In this document: positions 52,836 to 61,199 of the stretch, piece after piece
How positions within the stretch are numbered: the first letter of the stretch is position 1
How the letters are laid out: each line of letters opens with the position of its first letter
Assembly (NCBI RefSeq): GCF_002161555.1
Contig: NZ_NFHZ01000004.1
Coordinates: forward strand, 164,600 to 228,599
DNA from: Barnesiella sp. An55
GTDB taxonomy: Bacteria; Bacteroidota; Bacteroidia; Bacteroidales; Barnesiellaceae
Length of the DNA: 64,000 nucleotides
Direction: 5' to 3'
Notes under the pieces: generated by a model
Told to the model about the DNA's origin: nothing
What the model saw: only the letters and a program-made list of their open reading frames with translations
Databases searched by the model: none
Translations under genes and position numbers: made by a program

Positions 52836-54146
52836 TTAGATAGCAAATTTGTAGGAGCGAGACCCGATGCGGATGATATAGACCCCGTTGTCGGGCAGGA
52901 CGAAATGGCTCTCCTGGGTTGATTTCACCAGCGTCCCGTTGAGAGAGTAAACGTAAACCGTTTCGCCTTGGGGCAGAGCCGATATGGAGACTTCGTGGTG
53001 CGACACCGATATCGCGATTGGCTCATTTCCCCTTTCGACCGACTCGATGTGAGTCGCAAGGTTATCGACAAAGACCACATTCAGTTCGGCACTGTGAATT
53101 AGCTTGTCGAGTGTAAGTTGTGTACCGTCGGCCTCGACCGATAATGGTTGGCCATCCAGCGTGATGGAGTGTATTTCATACCCTTCGTCGGGCATAATTG
53201 ACAACTCGACGGGATCGATATCGGTTACATTTATCGCGAATGAACCGTTGGGCAGGATTACCGACAGCCAGCAAGGCTCGGGCTCGACAACCGTCAATCG
53301 GCATACGGCCGATATATCGCTGTCGCTGGCCGATGTACATGTGATATTGCACGACCCTAAGCCCACGGTCGATACAACCCCGTTGTTTACGGTAGCCACG
53401 TTGGGGTTGTCGGTTGACCAGGTGACCTCGTGATTCGAAGCCGTGCTCGGGAGTACAGTAGCGGTCAGGGTAAATTTCTCTCCGAGAGTCAAAGTCTTTT
53501 CCGAATCCGACAGTTCGATAGATTCAACAGGATTGGGGTCGAAGACAAAGACCGAGCAATAATCAGACCACCCGCTGCCATCTCGTGAATAGACCCAGAT
53601 TTGGGTTTCTCCGGCACTGCGAGCTGTCACCAGTCCGTTGCTGCTCACCGAAGCAATGTTGCTTTCGTCGCTTTCCCACCTCAGACTACGGTTCGTCGCA
53701 TTGGTCGGATAGACAGCCGCCGATAGTTGATAGGTTTCGCCAATCTCCAAGGTCAAGTGCGATGACGATATTTGTACCGATGTGACATAAATTACCGAGG
53801 CCTTGACGGTAATCTCGTAGTAGAAATTCATGGTGCGGTAGAACCCGTCGATCCAGTAGGAGCAGCGATAGTTCAACCGGGCATCGGTAGAGGGCGATAC
53901 ACCGTAGATGGTCGCCTGTGTGTTTGTTTGCGAGGTAATCGATATCTCCGAACTCGATGTGGACCAGGTGGCCGAGACGCTTGATGCCTTATTCAAGGTG
54001 CGGATGTAGGTATCGGCCAGTCTTATGGTGGTAGAGGTCCCTTGAGTCAATGTATATCGGCCGTCCAGTATTTGAGCATTAGCAGTTTCGGTTACGGTAA
54101 AAAGGATAATTGCAGCGATGCATAATATTCTATAGAAGCGTTTCAT
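52836..54146 (-). CDS. Secreted Ig-like (BIG2) domain protein with sorting domain
   Basis: This 436-aa protein has a signal peptide ending ETANAQ, an N-terminal beta domain (about 27-115), and two bacterial Ig-like group 2 domains (about 118-205 and 208-290). These show the typical LEIGETYQLSAAVYPTNATN and LTLGEKFTLTATVLPSTASN openings and WESDESNIASVSSNGLVTA / WSTDNPNVATVNNGVVST cores. A further beta domain and a C-terminal sorting domain (ETVYVYSLNGTLVKS, NGVYIIRIGSRSYKF) follow. It is probably a surface-attached adhesin. It diverges from the recombinase gene across a 268-bp AT-rich gap. Confidence 0.85.
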   Translation of the reverse strand: MKRFYRILCIAAIILFTVTETANAQILDGRYTLTQGTSTTIRLADTYIRTLNKASSVSATWSTSSSEISITSQTNTQATIYGVSPSTDARLNYRCSYWIDGFYRTMNFYYEITVKASVIYVTSVQISSSHLTLEIGETYQLSAAVYPTNATNRSLRWESDESNIASVSSNGLVTARSAGETQIWVYSRDGSGWSDYCSVFVFDPNPVESIELSDSEKTLTLGEKFTLTATVLPSTASNHEVTWSTDNPNVATVNNGVVSTVGLGSCNITCTSASDSDISAVCRLTVVEPEPCWLSVILPNGSFAINVTDIDPVELSIMPDEGYEIHSITLDGQPLSVEADGTQLTLDKLIHSAELNVVFVDNLATHIESVERGNEPIAISVSHHEVSISALPQGETVYVYSLNGTLVKSTQESHFVLPDNGVYIIRIGSRSYKFAI

Positions 54147-54229
54147 GTGAGTAACTGTTTTTAGGCTTATTCGTTTCTTTTCGGTTGTTTGTTTTTACAT
54201 GAATAAAGAGCGATAAAGCTATGTGAATC

Positions 54230-54237
54230 TATCTTTG
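54230..54237 (+). promoter_or_regulatory. Possible -7 element upstream of the recombinase gene
   Basis: TATCTTTG lies 178 nt before the recombinase start in the divergent gap. Nearer the gene, TAAATTTAT is directly repeated at 54369-54377 and 54382-54390. No -33 TTTG partner at 20 bp. Confidence 0.3.
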
Positions 54238-54414
54238 GACAACAAAAAAATTTGTTTTACCGTGTTGATGATGTAGAATTTCTTCGGCTGAGTTATGTGT
54301 AGTGTTTAGATTTATTTATATGAATAATCAAAGAGAAACGGATAAGTTTTAGTCTTTGTGGTAAATAGTAAATTTATGAGATAAATTTATAAAGAATATT
54401 CTAAAATTGAGTGT

Positions 54415-55650
54415 ATGGCAAGTGTAAAAGTCAAATTTCGGGCCTCTACTGTAGAGGGAAAACAAGGGACAATATTTTATCAAGTGATTCATAATAGGGT
54501 TGTCCGACAAATAAAAACGGGATATCGAGTTTATAGAAAAGAGTGGAGTGTAAGTTCTGATGAGGTGATATTACCACAATATGATGATGAAAGAAGAAAT
54601 TATTTAATTAAGATAAAGTGTAATATAGAGTATGATATATCTAAGCTACAACAAATCATAGCTTCGTTGAATCATCAAGGTAAATCGTATAGTTCGGCTG
54701 AAGTAATATCATCTTTTAAATTATTAACTTCACAAAATTCTTTTTTTGGATTTATGGAGGAGGTTATAAATGAATTGAAAAAGTTAGGAAGGATAAGAAC
54801 ATCAGAAACCTATACTGCGGCATTAAATAGTTTTCGTCGTTTTAGAGACGGTGAAGATTTGTCATTGGATAAGTTAGAGCCTAATATGATATTATCATAT
54901 GAAGCATATTTAAAAGCAATAGGTGTTAGTTCAAATAGTTCATCATTCTATATGCGTAATTTGAGGGCTGTTTATAATCGTGCAGTAGAGAGGGGAATTA
55001 TTCAGCAGCAGTATCCATTTAAGTATGTATATACAGGAGTAGGTAAGACAGAGAAAAGAGCTGTCTCAGTAGAGGTAATTAAAAGAATTAATGAGATGGA
55101 TCTATCGATTAGTCAACACTTGGATTATGCAAGAGATATGTTTATGTTTTCATTTTATACACGAGGTATGTCGTTGGTTGATATGGCATATCTAAGGAAA
55201 AAAGATCTTGTAAACGGCCTCCTTTCTTATCGGCGACGTAAGACTGGTCAACATCTGTTTATCAAATGGGAGAAACCTATGCAAGACATTGTAGATAAGT
55301 ATAAATTTGAAACAGAATCTTCGGTCTATTTATTACCTATTATTAAGCCGTCAAGAGGGAATGATAGGAAACAATATATTTATGCAGGGCATAATATAAA
55401 TCGTAATTTGAAGATTATAGGAGAAAAATTAGGATTAATGGCATCTTTGACAATGTATGTTGCGAGACATTCTTGGGCAAGTATAGCCAAAAGTAAAAAT
55501 ATACCGCTATCAATTATAAGTGAAGGTATGGGCCATAATTCAGAAACTACTACACGTATTTACTTAGCTTCATTGGATCATATGATAATAGATAAGGCTA
55601 ATATGTTAGTAATTAAATCTATACAAAATAGTGAAGTGATTGGAGAATGA
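54415..55650 (+). CDS. Tyrosine recombinase (site-specific integrase/invertase family)
   Basis: This 411-aa protein has the Bacteroidetes plan: an arm-binding N-terminus (about 1-90), a SAM-like core-binding domain (about 108-205, SFFGFMEEVINELKKLG onward), and a catalytic domain. Catalytic residues are visible: Arg in FSFYTRGMSLVDMAYL near 247, the H-R pair in YVARHSWASIAKS near 350, and His and Tyr in GMGHNSETTTRIYLAS near 375-390. The gene is AT-rich, unlike its left-hand neighbours. No other mobility genes are nearby, while a short segment bounded by inverted repeats follows 10 bp after its stop, so a DNA-inverting role is likely. Confidence 0.92.
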   Translation: MASVKVKFRASTVEGKQGTIFYQVIHNRVVRQIKTGYRVYRKEWSVSSDEVILPQYDDERRNYLIKIKCNIEYDISKLQQIIASLNHQGKSYSSAEVISSFKLLTSQNSFFGFMEEVINELKKLGRIRTSETYTAALNSFRRFRDGEDLSLDKLEPNMILSYEAYLKAIGVSSNSSSFYMRNLRAVYNRAVERGIIQQQYPFKYVYTGVGKTEKRAVSVEVIKRINEMDLSISQHLDYARDMFMFSFYTRGMSLVDMAYLRKKDLVNGLLSYRRRKTGQHLFIKWEKPMQDIVDKYKFETESSVYLLPIIKPSRGNDRKQYIYAGHNINRNLKIIGEKLGLMASLTMYVARHSWASIAKSKNIPLSIISEGMGHNSETTTRIYLASLDHMIIDKANMLVIKSIQNSEVIGE

Positions 55651-55659
55651 AATAAAATT

Positions 55660-55672
55660 CTCTTTATAAGAG
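55660..55672 (+). repeat. Left inverted repeat of putative invertible segment
   Basis: CTCTTTATAAGAG is the exact reverse complement of 55835-55847. Arms CTCTT/AAGAG flank an asymmetric TAT core. It lies 10 bp after the recombinase stop. Confidence 0.6.
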
Positions 55673-55688
55673 AAAATCATTACAACTG

Positions 55689-55722
55689 CAAATATAAAAA
55701 AAATATTATAAATGAGTCGAAA
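55689..55722 (-). promoter_or_regulatory. Promoter inside the putative invertible segment
   Basis: The minus strand reads TTTC (55719-55722), a 22-bp spacer and TATATTTG (55689-55696). In the sequenced orientation it points left, toward the recombinase 3' end and away from the operon at 56101. Confidence 0.5.
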
Positions 55723-55834
55723 CCGAACAAAAAAAATCGTCAAGTAAATTTTTTACTATACAGAATTTTAAAAAGGCTGCATAGATAGACATCAATAACG
55801 TGCTATTTTTCTAATAATTTCTTTATATCATACT

Positions 55835-55847
55835 CTCTTATAAAGAG
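55835..55847 (-). repeat. Right inverted repeat of putative invertible segment
   Basis: CTCTTATAAAGAG is the exact reverse complement of 55660-55672. The enclosed segment is 162 bp. Confidence 0.6.
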
Positions 55848-55981
55848 TAGTTGATTAAAATGGGACTTTGATAACTGTATAGTTAAATCTTATCTTATGC
55901 CAGGAAATTGTTGTAAATCCACTCAGGAAAGATGTATGCTTGAGGAATGATTAATGCAAAATCAAGAATAATAAGAATTAA

Positions 55982-56104
55982 AATAATTATGCCTATGAAA
56001 AACTAATAGAATCTGATTCAATTATTAAAATCACAGTTGGAAATTTTATTTATAGCGTACCAGGTGCAATAATAAATCCCAAAGGTATGGGTAAAATACA
56101 ATGA
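55982..56104 (+). pseudogene. Possible 3' remnant of a coding sequence
   Basis: An open frame of about 40 codons without a start runs into the next gene, its TGA overlapping the ATG at 56101. It encodes SDSIIKITVGNFIYSVPGAI and related residues, protein-like but not recognised. It may be the tail of a gene lost at its 5' end. Confidence 0.25.
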
Positions 56105-56517
56105 ATAAAATACGAATAATAATAGCAATAGGAGTCATATGCTTGATAACGAGCTGTGCAACCTCCTACAAATTAGATAGGACTATTTGGTACAATACAT
56201 CTCTTGTAGAGAAAGATGGGACAAAAGCAATAATGACAACAAGTTTATATTTCTTTCCATCTGGTACTATTGATGTGTATAATTCGGTGCGAATGGATAC
56301 TTTAATGATTGTTGAGCCATTTAAATATGCAACGGGTATATATTCTGTTTCTGGAAACCCAAAGAGCGAAGCAAAGATAAAAATTGAGGCGGTAACAATA
56401 GATAACAAGAATATCATTTATAATGGAGCTTATCATAAGTCGGACGCGATGTATTTAGTGTCTTCTGATTCTATAACGAAGGTTTATGGAAAATTGAAGG
56501 GTGTCTCTTTGCCGTAA
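56101..56517 (+). CDS. Small lipoprotein of unknown function
   Basis: This 138-aa protein has a lipoprotein signal (MNKIRIIIAIGVICLITSC) and a mature part rich in beta strands (IMTTSLYFFPSGTIDVYNSV; YATGIYSVSGNP). No family was recognised. It is AT-rich like the recombinase gene. It starts a group of four same-strand genes for exported proteins, with 23-75 nt gaps, downstream of the putative invertible promoter. No consensus promoter is seen directly upstream in this orientation. Confidence 0.7.
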   Translation: MNKIRIIIAIGVICLITSCATSYKLDRTIWYNTSLVEKDGTKAIMTTSLYFFPSGTIDVYNSVRMDTLMIVEPFKYATGIYSVSGNPKSEAKIKIEAVTIDNKNIIYNGAYHKSDAMYLVSSDSITKVYGKLKGVSLP

Positions 56518-56540
56518 CTATAAATTAATGAATGTACATT

Positions 56541-57704
56541 ATGAAAAATAGAATTATAACAATTATGATAGCATTATGCCTATTAGGTAGTTTTAATGCT
56601 CAAGCTGGATTTTGGAAAAGTCTTGCAAATGGTCTTAAAGATTTGGCGGGTGCCGCAGGTAGTGCTGTATTGTATGAATCTTGTGTTGCAAGTGGATATA
56701 CTGAGGAGCAGTCTCGAGAGATGATTAATAATACATATACTGCATTGGGCTTGAATACGGATAATGCAGATTTGGGTATCTCCTATGTGGAGGCTGATAA
56801 TAAATATGAACGACAAAATTTGGTGAAGGATATTGCTTTTGATGTGGTTTCGGAGTCGTCGAATAATCCTTCTCTAGTAGAAAAGTTTAGGATAATGACC
56901 GATGCTCAGCTTACGTATCTAGGGGATATGAAAGAGGCAACTTCTGAGGAGGAAAAATCGGAAATATTTGATAATAGAACAAGGGCTTATGCAGACATGT
57001 TTTACGATACATATCAAGAAGCTAAAAAACGAAAAGCAGCATATTTGTCAGAAAAATTACGTATTAAAGAGCAATTGTTAAAACAAGGTTATACAGATAG
57101 TAATTTGGCATTAGAAGTAGCTGGTAATATTCTTGCTGTTCAGAAATCTGATATCCCAGAACAAGAGAAAACGGCAATATTGAAGTCTTATGGGTTTAAT
57201 GAGGATGTTGATGAACTCCAAAAGATATCAACAGAGGTCATAGCAATGGATGATGCTGCATTGGCACAAGTGCAGGAAGAAGAAAGATGTGACTCTATTT
57301 TACGAGAAAAAGAGGAACAAGAAAAGCTGGAGCGAGAAAAACAAGCTCAATTATTAGAGAAGAAAGATGCGATAAAAAGTATTTCTAATCTTGTTGTACC
57401 TGTATTCGCTTTTGATCAAACAGATTTAACTGAATCTCAGAAAAAAGTATTAATTAATGTTGCTCAGATTCTCAATAAATATGATGATCTAACATTGAAA
57501 GTTGTTGGGCATACTTGTAAGATTGGATACAAGAGCATTAATTTAAAGAAAGGCATGAAAAGAGCTGAAAGTGTTAAGGCATATATGGTAGAGTGTGGTA
57601 TTCCCGCAAATCGTATATTTGTTGATAGCAAAGGAGAAGCTGATCCAAAATCCAATGTTAACTCTGAAAATAGAAGGGTTGAATTGTTTATAAGTGAGAA
57701 TTAG
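56541..57704 (+). CDS. OmpA-family exported protein
   Basis: This 387-aa protein starts at 56541 (MKNRIITIMIALCLLGSFNAQA), a signal peptide; an ATG 9 nt upstream is less likely. The middle (about 110-290) is charged and helical, with a strong coiled coil (EEERCDSILREKEEQEKLER). The C-terminal ~110 residues are an OmpA peptidoglycan-binding domain with FAFDQTDLTESQKKVL, LKVVGHTCKIGYKS, RAESVKAYMVECGI and SENRRVELFI. It probably ties an envelope structure to the cell wall. It is the second gene of the putative phase-variable operon. Confidence 0.83.
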   Translation: MKNRIITIMIALCLLGSFNAQAGFWKSLANGLKDLAGAAGSAVLYESCVASGYTEEQSREMINNTYTALGLNTDNADLGISYVEADNKYERQNLVKDIAFDVVSESSNNPSLVEKFRIMTDAQLTYLGDMKEATSEEEKSEIFDNRTRAYADMFYDTYQEAKKRKAAYLSEKLRIKEQLLKQGYTDSNLALEVAGNILAVQKSDIPEQEKTAILKSYGFNEDVDELQKISTEVIAMDDAALAQVQEEERCDSILREKEEQEKLEREKQAQLLEKKDAIKSISNLVVPVFAFDQTDLTESQKKVLINVAQILNKYDDLTLKVVGHTCKIGYKSINLKKGMKRAESVKAYMVECGIPANRIFVDSKGEADPKSNVNSENRRVELFISEN

Positions 57705-57737
57705 TATAATAAAAGCCTAAAGTTGTAGATAAATATT

Positions 57738-58118
57738 ATGAAAAGAATATTGATTATGATATTAGCTGCATTAGGTGTATTAGTATCTAGTGCACAAGAA
57801 AAAATAAAGGTTTCAGATGGATTATATATCGTTAGTTATGGTAATGTTGCCGTTATAGAGGATGATGTTAATCAACGTTCAATAAGCATTACTATCTCTC
57901 AAGATGGTATAGACAAATCTAGGCGAGAGAAAATGTATAAAGTGGTGTGTGGTAAGTGGACAAAAAGAGTAGTTAAAGACGGGTTGAAAGCGGCTATTGC
58001 AGCCGGAATTGCGGCGTCTGCAAGTTCGGTAGGAACATCTCTGATCGCTTCAGGAGTGGCTACGCTGGCATCATATATATATGATGATGTGTGTGAGTAC
58101 TATGGATCTAATCTATAA
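57738..58118 (+). CDS. Exported protein of unknown function
   Basis: This 126-aa protein has a signal peptide (LIMILAALGVLVSSAQ) and a central beta-rich part (VSDGLYIVSYGNVAVIEDD). A Gly/Ala/Ser-rich hydrophobic segment near residues 85-115 (AAIAAGIAASASSVGTSLIA) could cross or insert in a membrane. No family was recognised. It is the third gene of the AT-rich operon. Confidence 0.65.
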   Translation: MKRILIMILAALGVLVSSAQEKIKVSDGLYIVSYGNVAVIEDDVNQRSISITISQDGIDKSRREKMYKVVCGKWTKRVVKDGLKAAIAAGIAASASSVGTSLIASGVATLASYIYDDVCEYYGSNL

Positions 58119-58193
58119 TAAAAACTATATTGTAAGTAATAAATGTTGCGAACCAGATGCACAAAAAAGTTCCAAGGGTATGGACAAATTATT

Positions 58194-58535
58194 ATGAAAC
58201 GAGTATTTACTATTTTGTTAATGGTATTATGGGGATTGTCATTGAGCCTTTATGCAGAAAAGCTCGCAGTAAAGAAAGATGGAAAACAGATTGGTTATAT
58301 TGAATACTCTTATTCTGAAGGGGATTACATTCAGAAAGAAGGTTGGGGGCAGGAAGTTAAAGTGTCATTATATAATGATACGGAGGAAAGTGTTTCAGTT
58401 ACTATATATTTAAAAGGCGCTAATGACTGCTCTCCTAAATTTGAGGACCTGAAACCGTATGGTACTGCTAATGTCTCTTTTTGGACTGAAGAACAATATA
58501 GAGGTATAGCAATAACAAATGTTTATGTGAAATAG
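58194..58535 (+). CDS. Exported protein of unknown function
   Basis: This 113-aa protein begins at 58194 (MKRVFTILLMVLWGLSLSLYA), a signal peptide; an upstream ATG at 58143 adds 17 unlikely residues. The mature part is all-beta (KVSLYNDTEESVSVTIYLKG) and resembles a small Ig-like sandwich, but no family is certain. It is the last gene of the AT-rich operon and is followed by a strong terminator. Confidence 0.62.
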   Translation: MKRVFTILLMVLWGLSLSLYAEKLAVKKDGKQIGYIEYSYSEGDYIQKEGWGQEVKVSLYNDTEESVSVTIYLKGANDCSPKFEDLKPYGTANVSFWTEEQYRGIAITNVYVK

Positions 58536-58561
58536 ATATTTTTTCTTCGGTCAGTAATATA

Positions 58562-58609
58562 GACAGAGGGAGAGGAACCGCTGCAGGTTCTTCTCCCTCT
58601 GTCGTTTTT
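58562..58609 (+). terminator. Strong terminator of the AT-rich operon
   Basis: GACAGAGGGAGA (58562-58573) pairs with TCTCCCTCTGTC (58592-58603), extended by GGAACC/GGTTC, and is followed by GTTTTTC. Base composition returns to GC-rich here. Confidence 0.8.
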
Positions 58610-58690
58610 CCCGGGGGAATAGTGGATGTTTGTGGGTAGATTGAGGCCGGGACCCATTTCAGTCGGTGATTCTCAGACGTCAAACTCGTT

Positions 58691-60058
58691 TTATTGCTCT
58701 ATTTGCGAAACCTCATCGACGGCGTAGAGCAGTAGGGTGTAGGCATCCATCATCTCTTCGAGACAACTGTATTCGTGCACGCTATGGTCGTTGTGCTGCC
58801 CGGCAAATATACCCATACCGCCTTTCAGCGAGCGGGTCGTGAACATGGCGGCAGTGGTGCCTCCTCGCTCGGCTACGAAGTTGACCTCCTGTCCAGCTCG
58901 GGCGGCGGCTCGTGCTATGACGTTGTGCGAGGCAGGGTGCATGGAATACTCTACGTTGTCATATTGAATACCGTCGAAGAGTACTTCGGTCTTGACGTAG
59001 GGGAAGTCTCGGTGTACTTTCGTCATCGACTCCTTTATGATGTGATCGAACAGTTCGCCTTCGCTCTTGTCGAAGTATCTGATGCGGCTCATGACCGTGT
59101 AGTTGACACCATTCGGGTCTTGATCGATTTGGTAGTGATGTATGTATCCGGCTTTTCCGTCGGTATGTTCGGGGCGGTATTTTATGGGAACATCGGCAAT
59201 GAAGGTCGCGGCTGCGGCAAGAGCGTCGCCCATCTGCTGGGCTTTGGCTTCGGCCGGGTGAGCCGGATGGCCGATAAACTTCACGGTCAGTCCACGAGCC
59301 GTGAAATTCGAAGCCATTATCTGATTGCCGCCTGTGCCATCGACGTCGAAAAGGATATCGGGGTTGAACAGGGTCGTATCGATTTTCAGTTGTGCCATTC
59401 CGATATCTTCATTGGGACAAAATACAAACTGGATGTGTCCGTGCTTGACAGCCGGGTTCAGAACTGTCTTTAACAGCGACATGAGTATGGTGCAGCCGTT
59501 TTTGTCGTCGCCCCCGAGTAGCGAGCGGCCATCGGTGTGGATGAGTGTCTTCCCTACAAGTGCGGGCAGGTCCTTGCCATCGGGTTTATTGGGCGAGATT
59601 ACACTGCCGTCGGCCAGCTTGATGTCATCCCCTTGATAGGTGATGACTTGCGGTTTTATGCCTTTACCCGGAGCCTCGGGCGAATAGTCGAGGTGGCAGG
59701 AGAAACCGAGAGTCGGGACCTCCTTGTCGATGTTTGACGGAACATCTACATAGACATAGTGCCACTCCGTCAAAGTCACATTAGCCCCCATAGCCTCGGC
59801 GTCGGCCTTGAGCAGACGGGCCATCTCTATCTGTCCTGGAGTGATAGGATAGGCGGTGTCGCCGGGTGCCGGAATCTCCGAACCGCTCTCGACGGCGACA
59901 TACTTGAGAAACATCTCCAACATCTCTTGTTTTTGCACGGTAGGATATTTCAAAGCAGGAGCCAGATTGTCGAGGTCGATTGCCTGCGACTGTGCCTTGG
60001 CGATGCCCCCACCAACCAGCATCAGGAAGGCAGCGGCCGATAAAACAGTACGTCTCAT
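58691..60058 (-). CDS. pepT: Peptidase T-like tripeptidase with signal peptide
   Basis: This 455-aa protein is an M20-family aminotripeptidase. Zinc ligands and catalytic residues are visible: His and Asp in GFSCHLDYSPEAPG (near 121), the bridging Asp in LLGGDDKNGCTIL (near 181), the general-base region CPNEDIG near 214 (Glu-Asp instead of the usual Glu-Glu), Asp in LFDVDGTGG near 236, and the late His in GQHNDHSVHE near 430. Unlike cytoplasmic PepT it has a clear N-terminal signal peptide (LSAAAFLMLVGGGIAKAQ) and is about 45 residues longer, so it is probably periplasmic. It trims N-terminal residues from tripeptides. Confidence 0.9.
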   Translation of the reverse strand: MRRTVLSAAAFLMLVGGGIAKAQSQAIDLDNLAPALKYPTVQKQEMLEMFLKYVAVESGSEIPAPGDTAYPITPGQIEMARLLKADAEAMGANVTLTEWHYVYVDVPSNIDKEVPTLGFSCHLDYSPEAPGKGIKPQVITYQGDDIKLADGSVISPNKPDGKDLPALVGKTLIHTDGRSLLGGDDKNGCTILMSLLKTVLNPAVKHGHIQFVFCPNEDIGMAQLKIDTTLFNPDILFDVDGTGGNQIMASNFTARGLTVKFIGHPAHPAEAKAQQMGDALAAAATFIADVPIKYRPEHTDGKAGYIHHYQIDQDPNGVNYTVMSRIRYFDKSEGELFDHIIKESMTKVHRDFPYVKTEVLFDGIQYDNVEYSMHPASHNVIARAAARAGQEVNFVAERGGTTAAMFTTRSLKGGMGIFAGQHNDHSVHEYSCLEEMMDAYTLLLYAVDEVSQIEQ

Positions 60059-60110
60059 GGTATAACTTTTTTTATGATAACAGTTGCGAATATAAAGAAA
60101 ATAGATGTGA

Positions 60111-60315
60111 AAGTCAAGTGTTTATAAGTGCAAAGTAATCAATCTTGTTGGTAGCTGGATAATTTATTCCAGATTGAATGAGACGACTGGTGAATTTGTG
60201 AGTGTAAGAGACTCTGAGATATGGGAGATAAAGGCCGATGGAACGATGATACGCCATATGGGAATGTATGCATATATACCTATGATAATGGCGTATTGTT
60301 GACGCATGGTTAGAA
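60111..60315 (+). pseudogene. Decayed lipocalin-like gene remnant
   Basis: From 60141 the plus strand encodes NLVGSWIIYSRLNETTGEF and EIWEIKADGTMIRHMG, the pattern of small Bacteroidales lipocalin-like proteins (LVGxW ... W-x-F-x-x-DGT). A frame change near 60280 restores YTYDNGVLLTHG, the usual next strand, then a stop. No start or signal peptide is left. The rest of the 779-bp gap 60059-60837 shows no gene. Confidence 0.4.
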
Positions 60316-60757
60316 CACTCGGATCGGGAGCCAGTATTCCACTTACTGGATTCCGATTCGATTCTGTTTTGGATATGCTGCTATTCTTAAATGGATTTCT
60401 ATATGGAGTAGAAAGATGGTTTGATTATGAAATTTACGTCATTTAATAAATCTGTGGTTAATAGAAATATAACTGTTAGAGTAAGAATATTATTCTATAG
60501 ATAAGAGTTTTATATAATTAGTAATCTGAATATTTAGTTGATTTATATTTAGAATTTTAATTATTTGCTACTTTTGTATTCCGATGCAGTATGTGTACAT
60601 CATTGATTATCAATAGCATAGCGCTCTAAAAGGTACAACCAGCAGGTTGGCAAGTGTCTGAGAATGTGTAAGTTAGTGATTTTTAGCACCATTCTCGGCA
60701 TGTACCTCCATTTTGGAAAGTAAAAGTAAGTGTAATTTCTTGAATATCAAAATGTGC

Positions 60758-60809
60758 GGTACAAAAACTTGTGAAAAATGGCGTTTATTGATGAGAAAAG
60801 GTACAAAAA
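60758..60809 (+). repeat. GGTACAAAAA direct repeats
   Basis: GGTACAAAAA occurs at 60758-60767 and 60800-60809, with a shorter GGTACAA at 60632-60638, in the AT-rich gap beside the ATPase fragment. Their role is unknown. Confidence 0.3.
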
Positions 60810-60837
60810 TGGCTCTGAAAAGGAGGGGACATTATGA

Positions 60838-61093
60838 TTATTTTGCGAAGTACTCAGTCTTCAACCAATAGGCATAAAATCGGGTCCTGAAACGAGATTT
60901 CACCGGCTTTATTATCCAATTATCATTCTTGATAAGGACTGACTTTGAACGGAATATTGAGGTTGTTGAAGAGATTTGATAGCGATGCATCACTTCGGTC
61001 GAACTGATGGCCTTTTCGCCGGCAATAAGAGCTTTGAAATAGTTCAATTGCTGTGTGGTCAGTGTTTCGGTGATTGTCACAAACAACAGCCTT
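60838..61093 (-). pseudogene. Degenerate 3' fragment of an AAA ATPase gene
   Basis: This stretch is about 85-90% like 62769-63026, the 3' end of the ATPase gene. Two small indels shift the frame between them, so the translation is disrupted over about 20 residues and then ends with YAYWLKTEYFAK as in the full gene. There is no Walker A or B region. It lies on the far side of the AbiE genes. Confidence 0.85.
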
Positions 61094-61134
61094 ATGTGGC
61101 AGCGGTCGCTATTTCTTAAGATTGTTTAAGTAGT

Positions 61135-61195
61135 AATAATTTGAACAGAAAAGGAAGTTTCATTTCTTTTATTGTTCAAATTATTGCTATATTTG
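61135..61195 (+). promoter_or_regulatory. AbiE promoter with 13-bp inverted-repeat operator
   Basis: AATAATTTGAACA (61135-61147) and TGTTCAAATTATT (61173-61185) are perfect inverted repeats. TTTC (61163-61166), a 21-bp spacer and TATATTTG (61188-61195) form the promoter, and the ATG follows at 61200, so the mRNA is nearly leaderless. AbiEi proteins are known to bind inverted repeats in their own promoter. Confidence 0.7.
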
Positions 61196-61199
61196 CAGT

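Noticed and set aside
54369..54390. TAAATTTAT direct repeat as an attachment site of the recombinase
   Set aside because: Very AT-rich and short, with no second copy bounding an element; the inverted repeats at 55660 and 55835 are a better substrate candidate.
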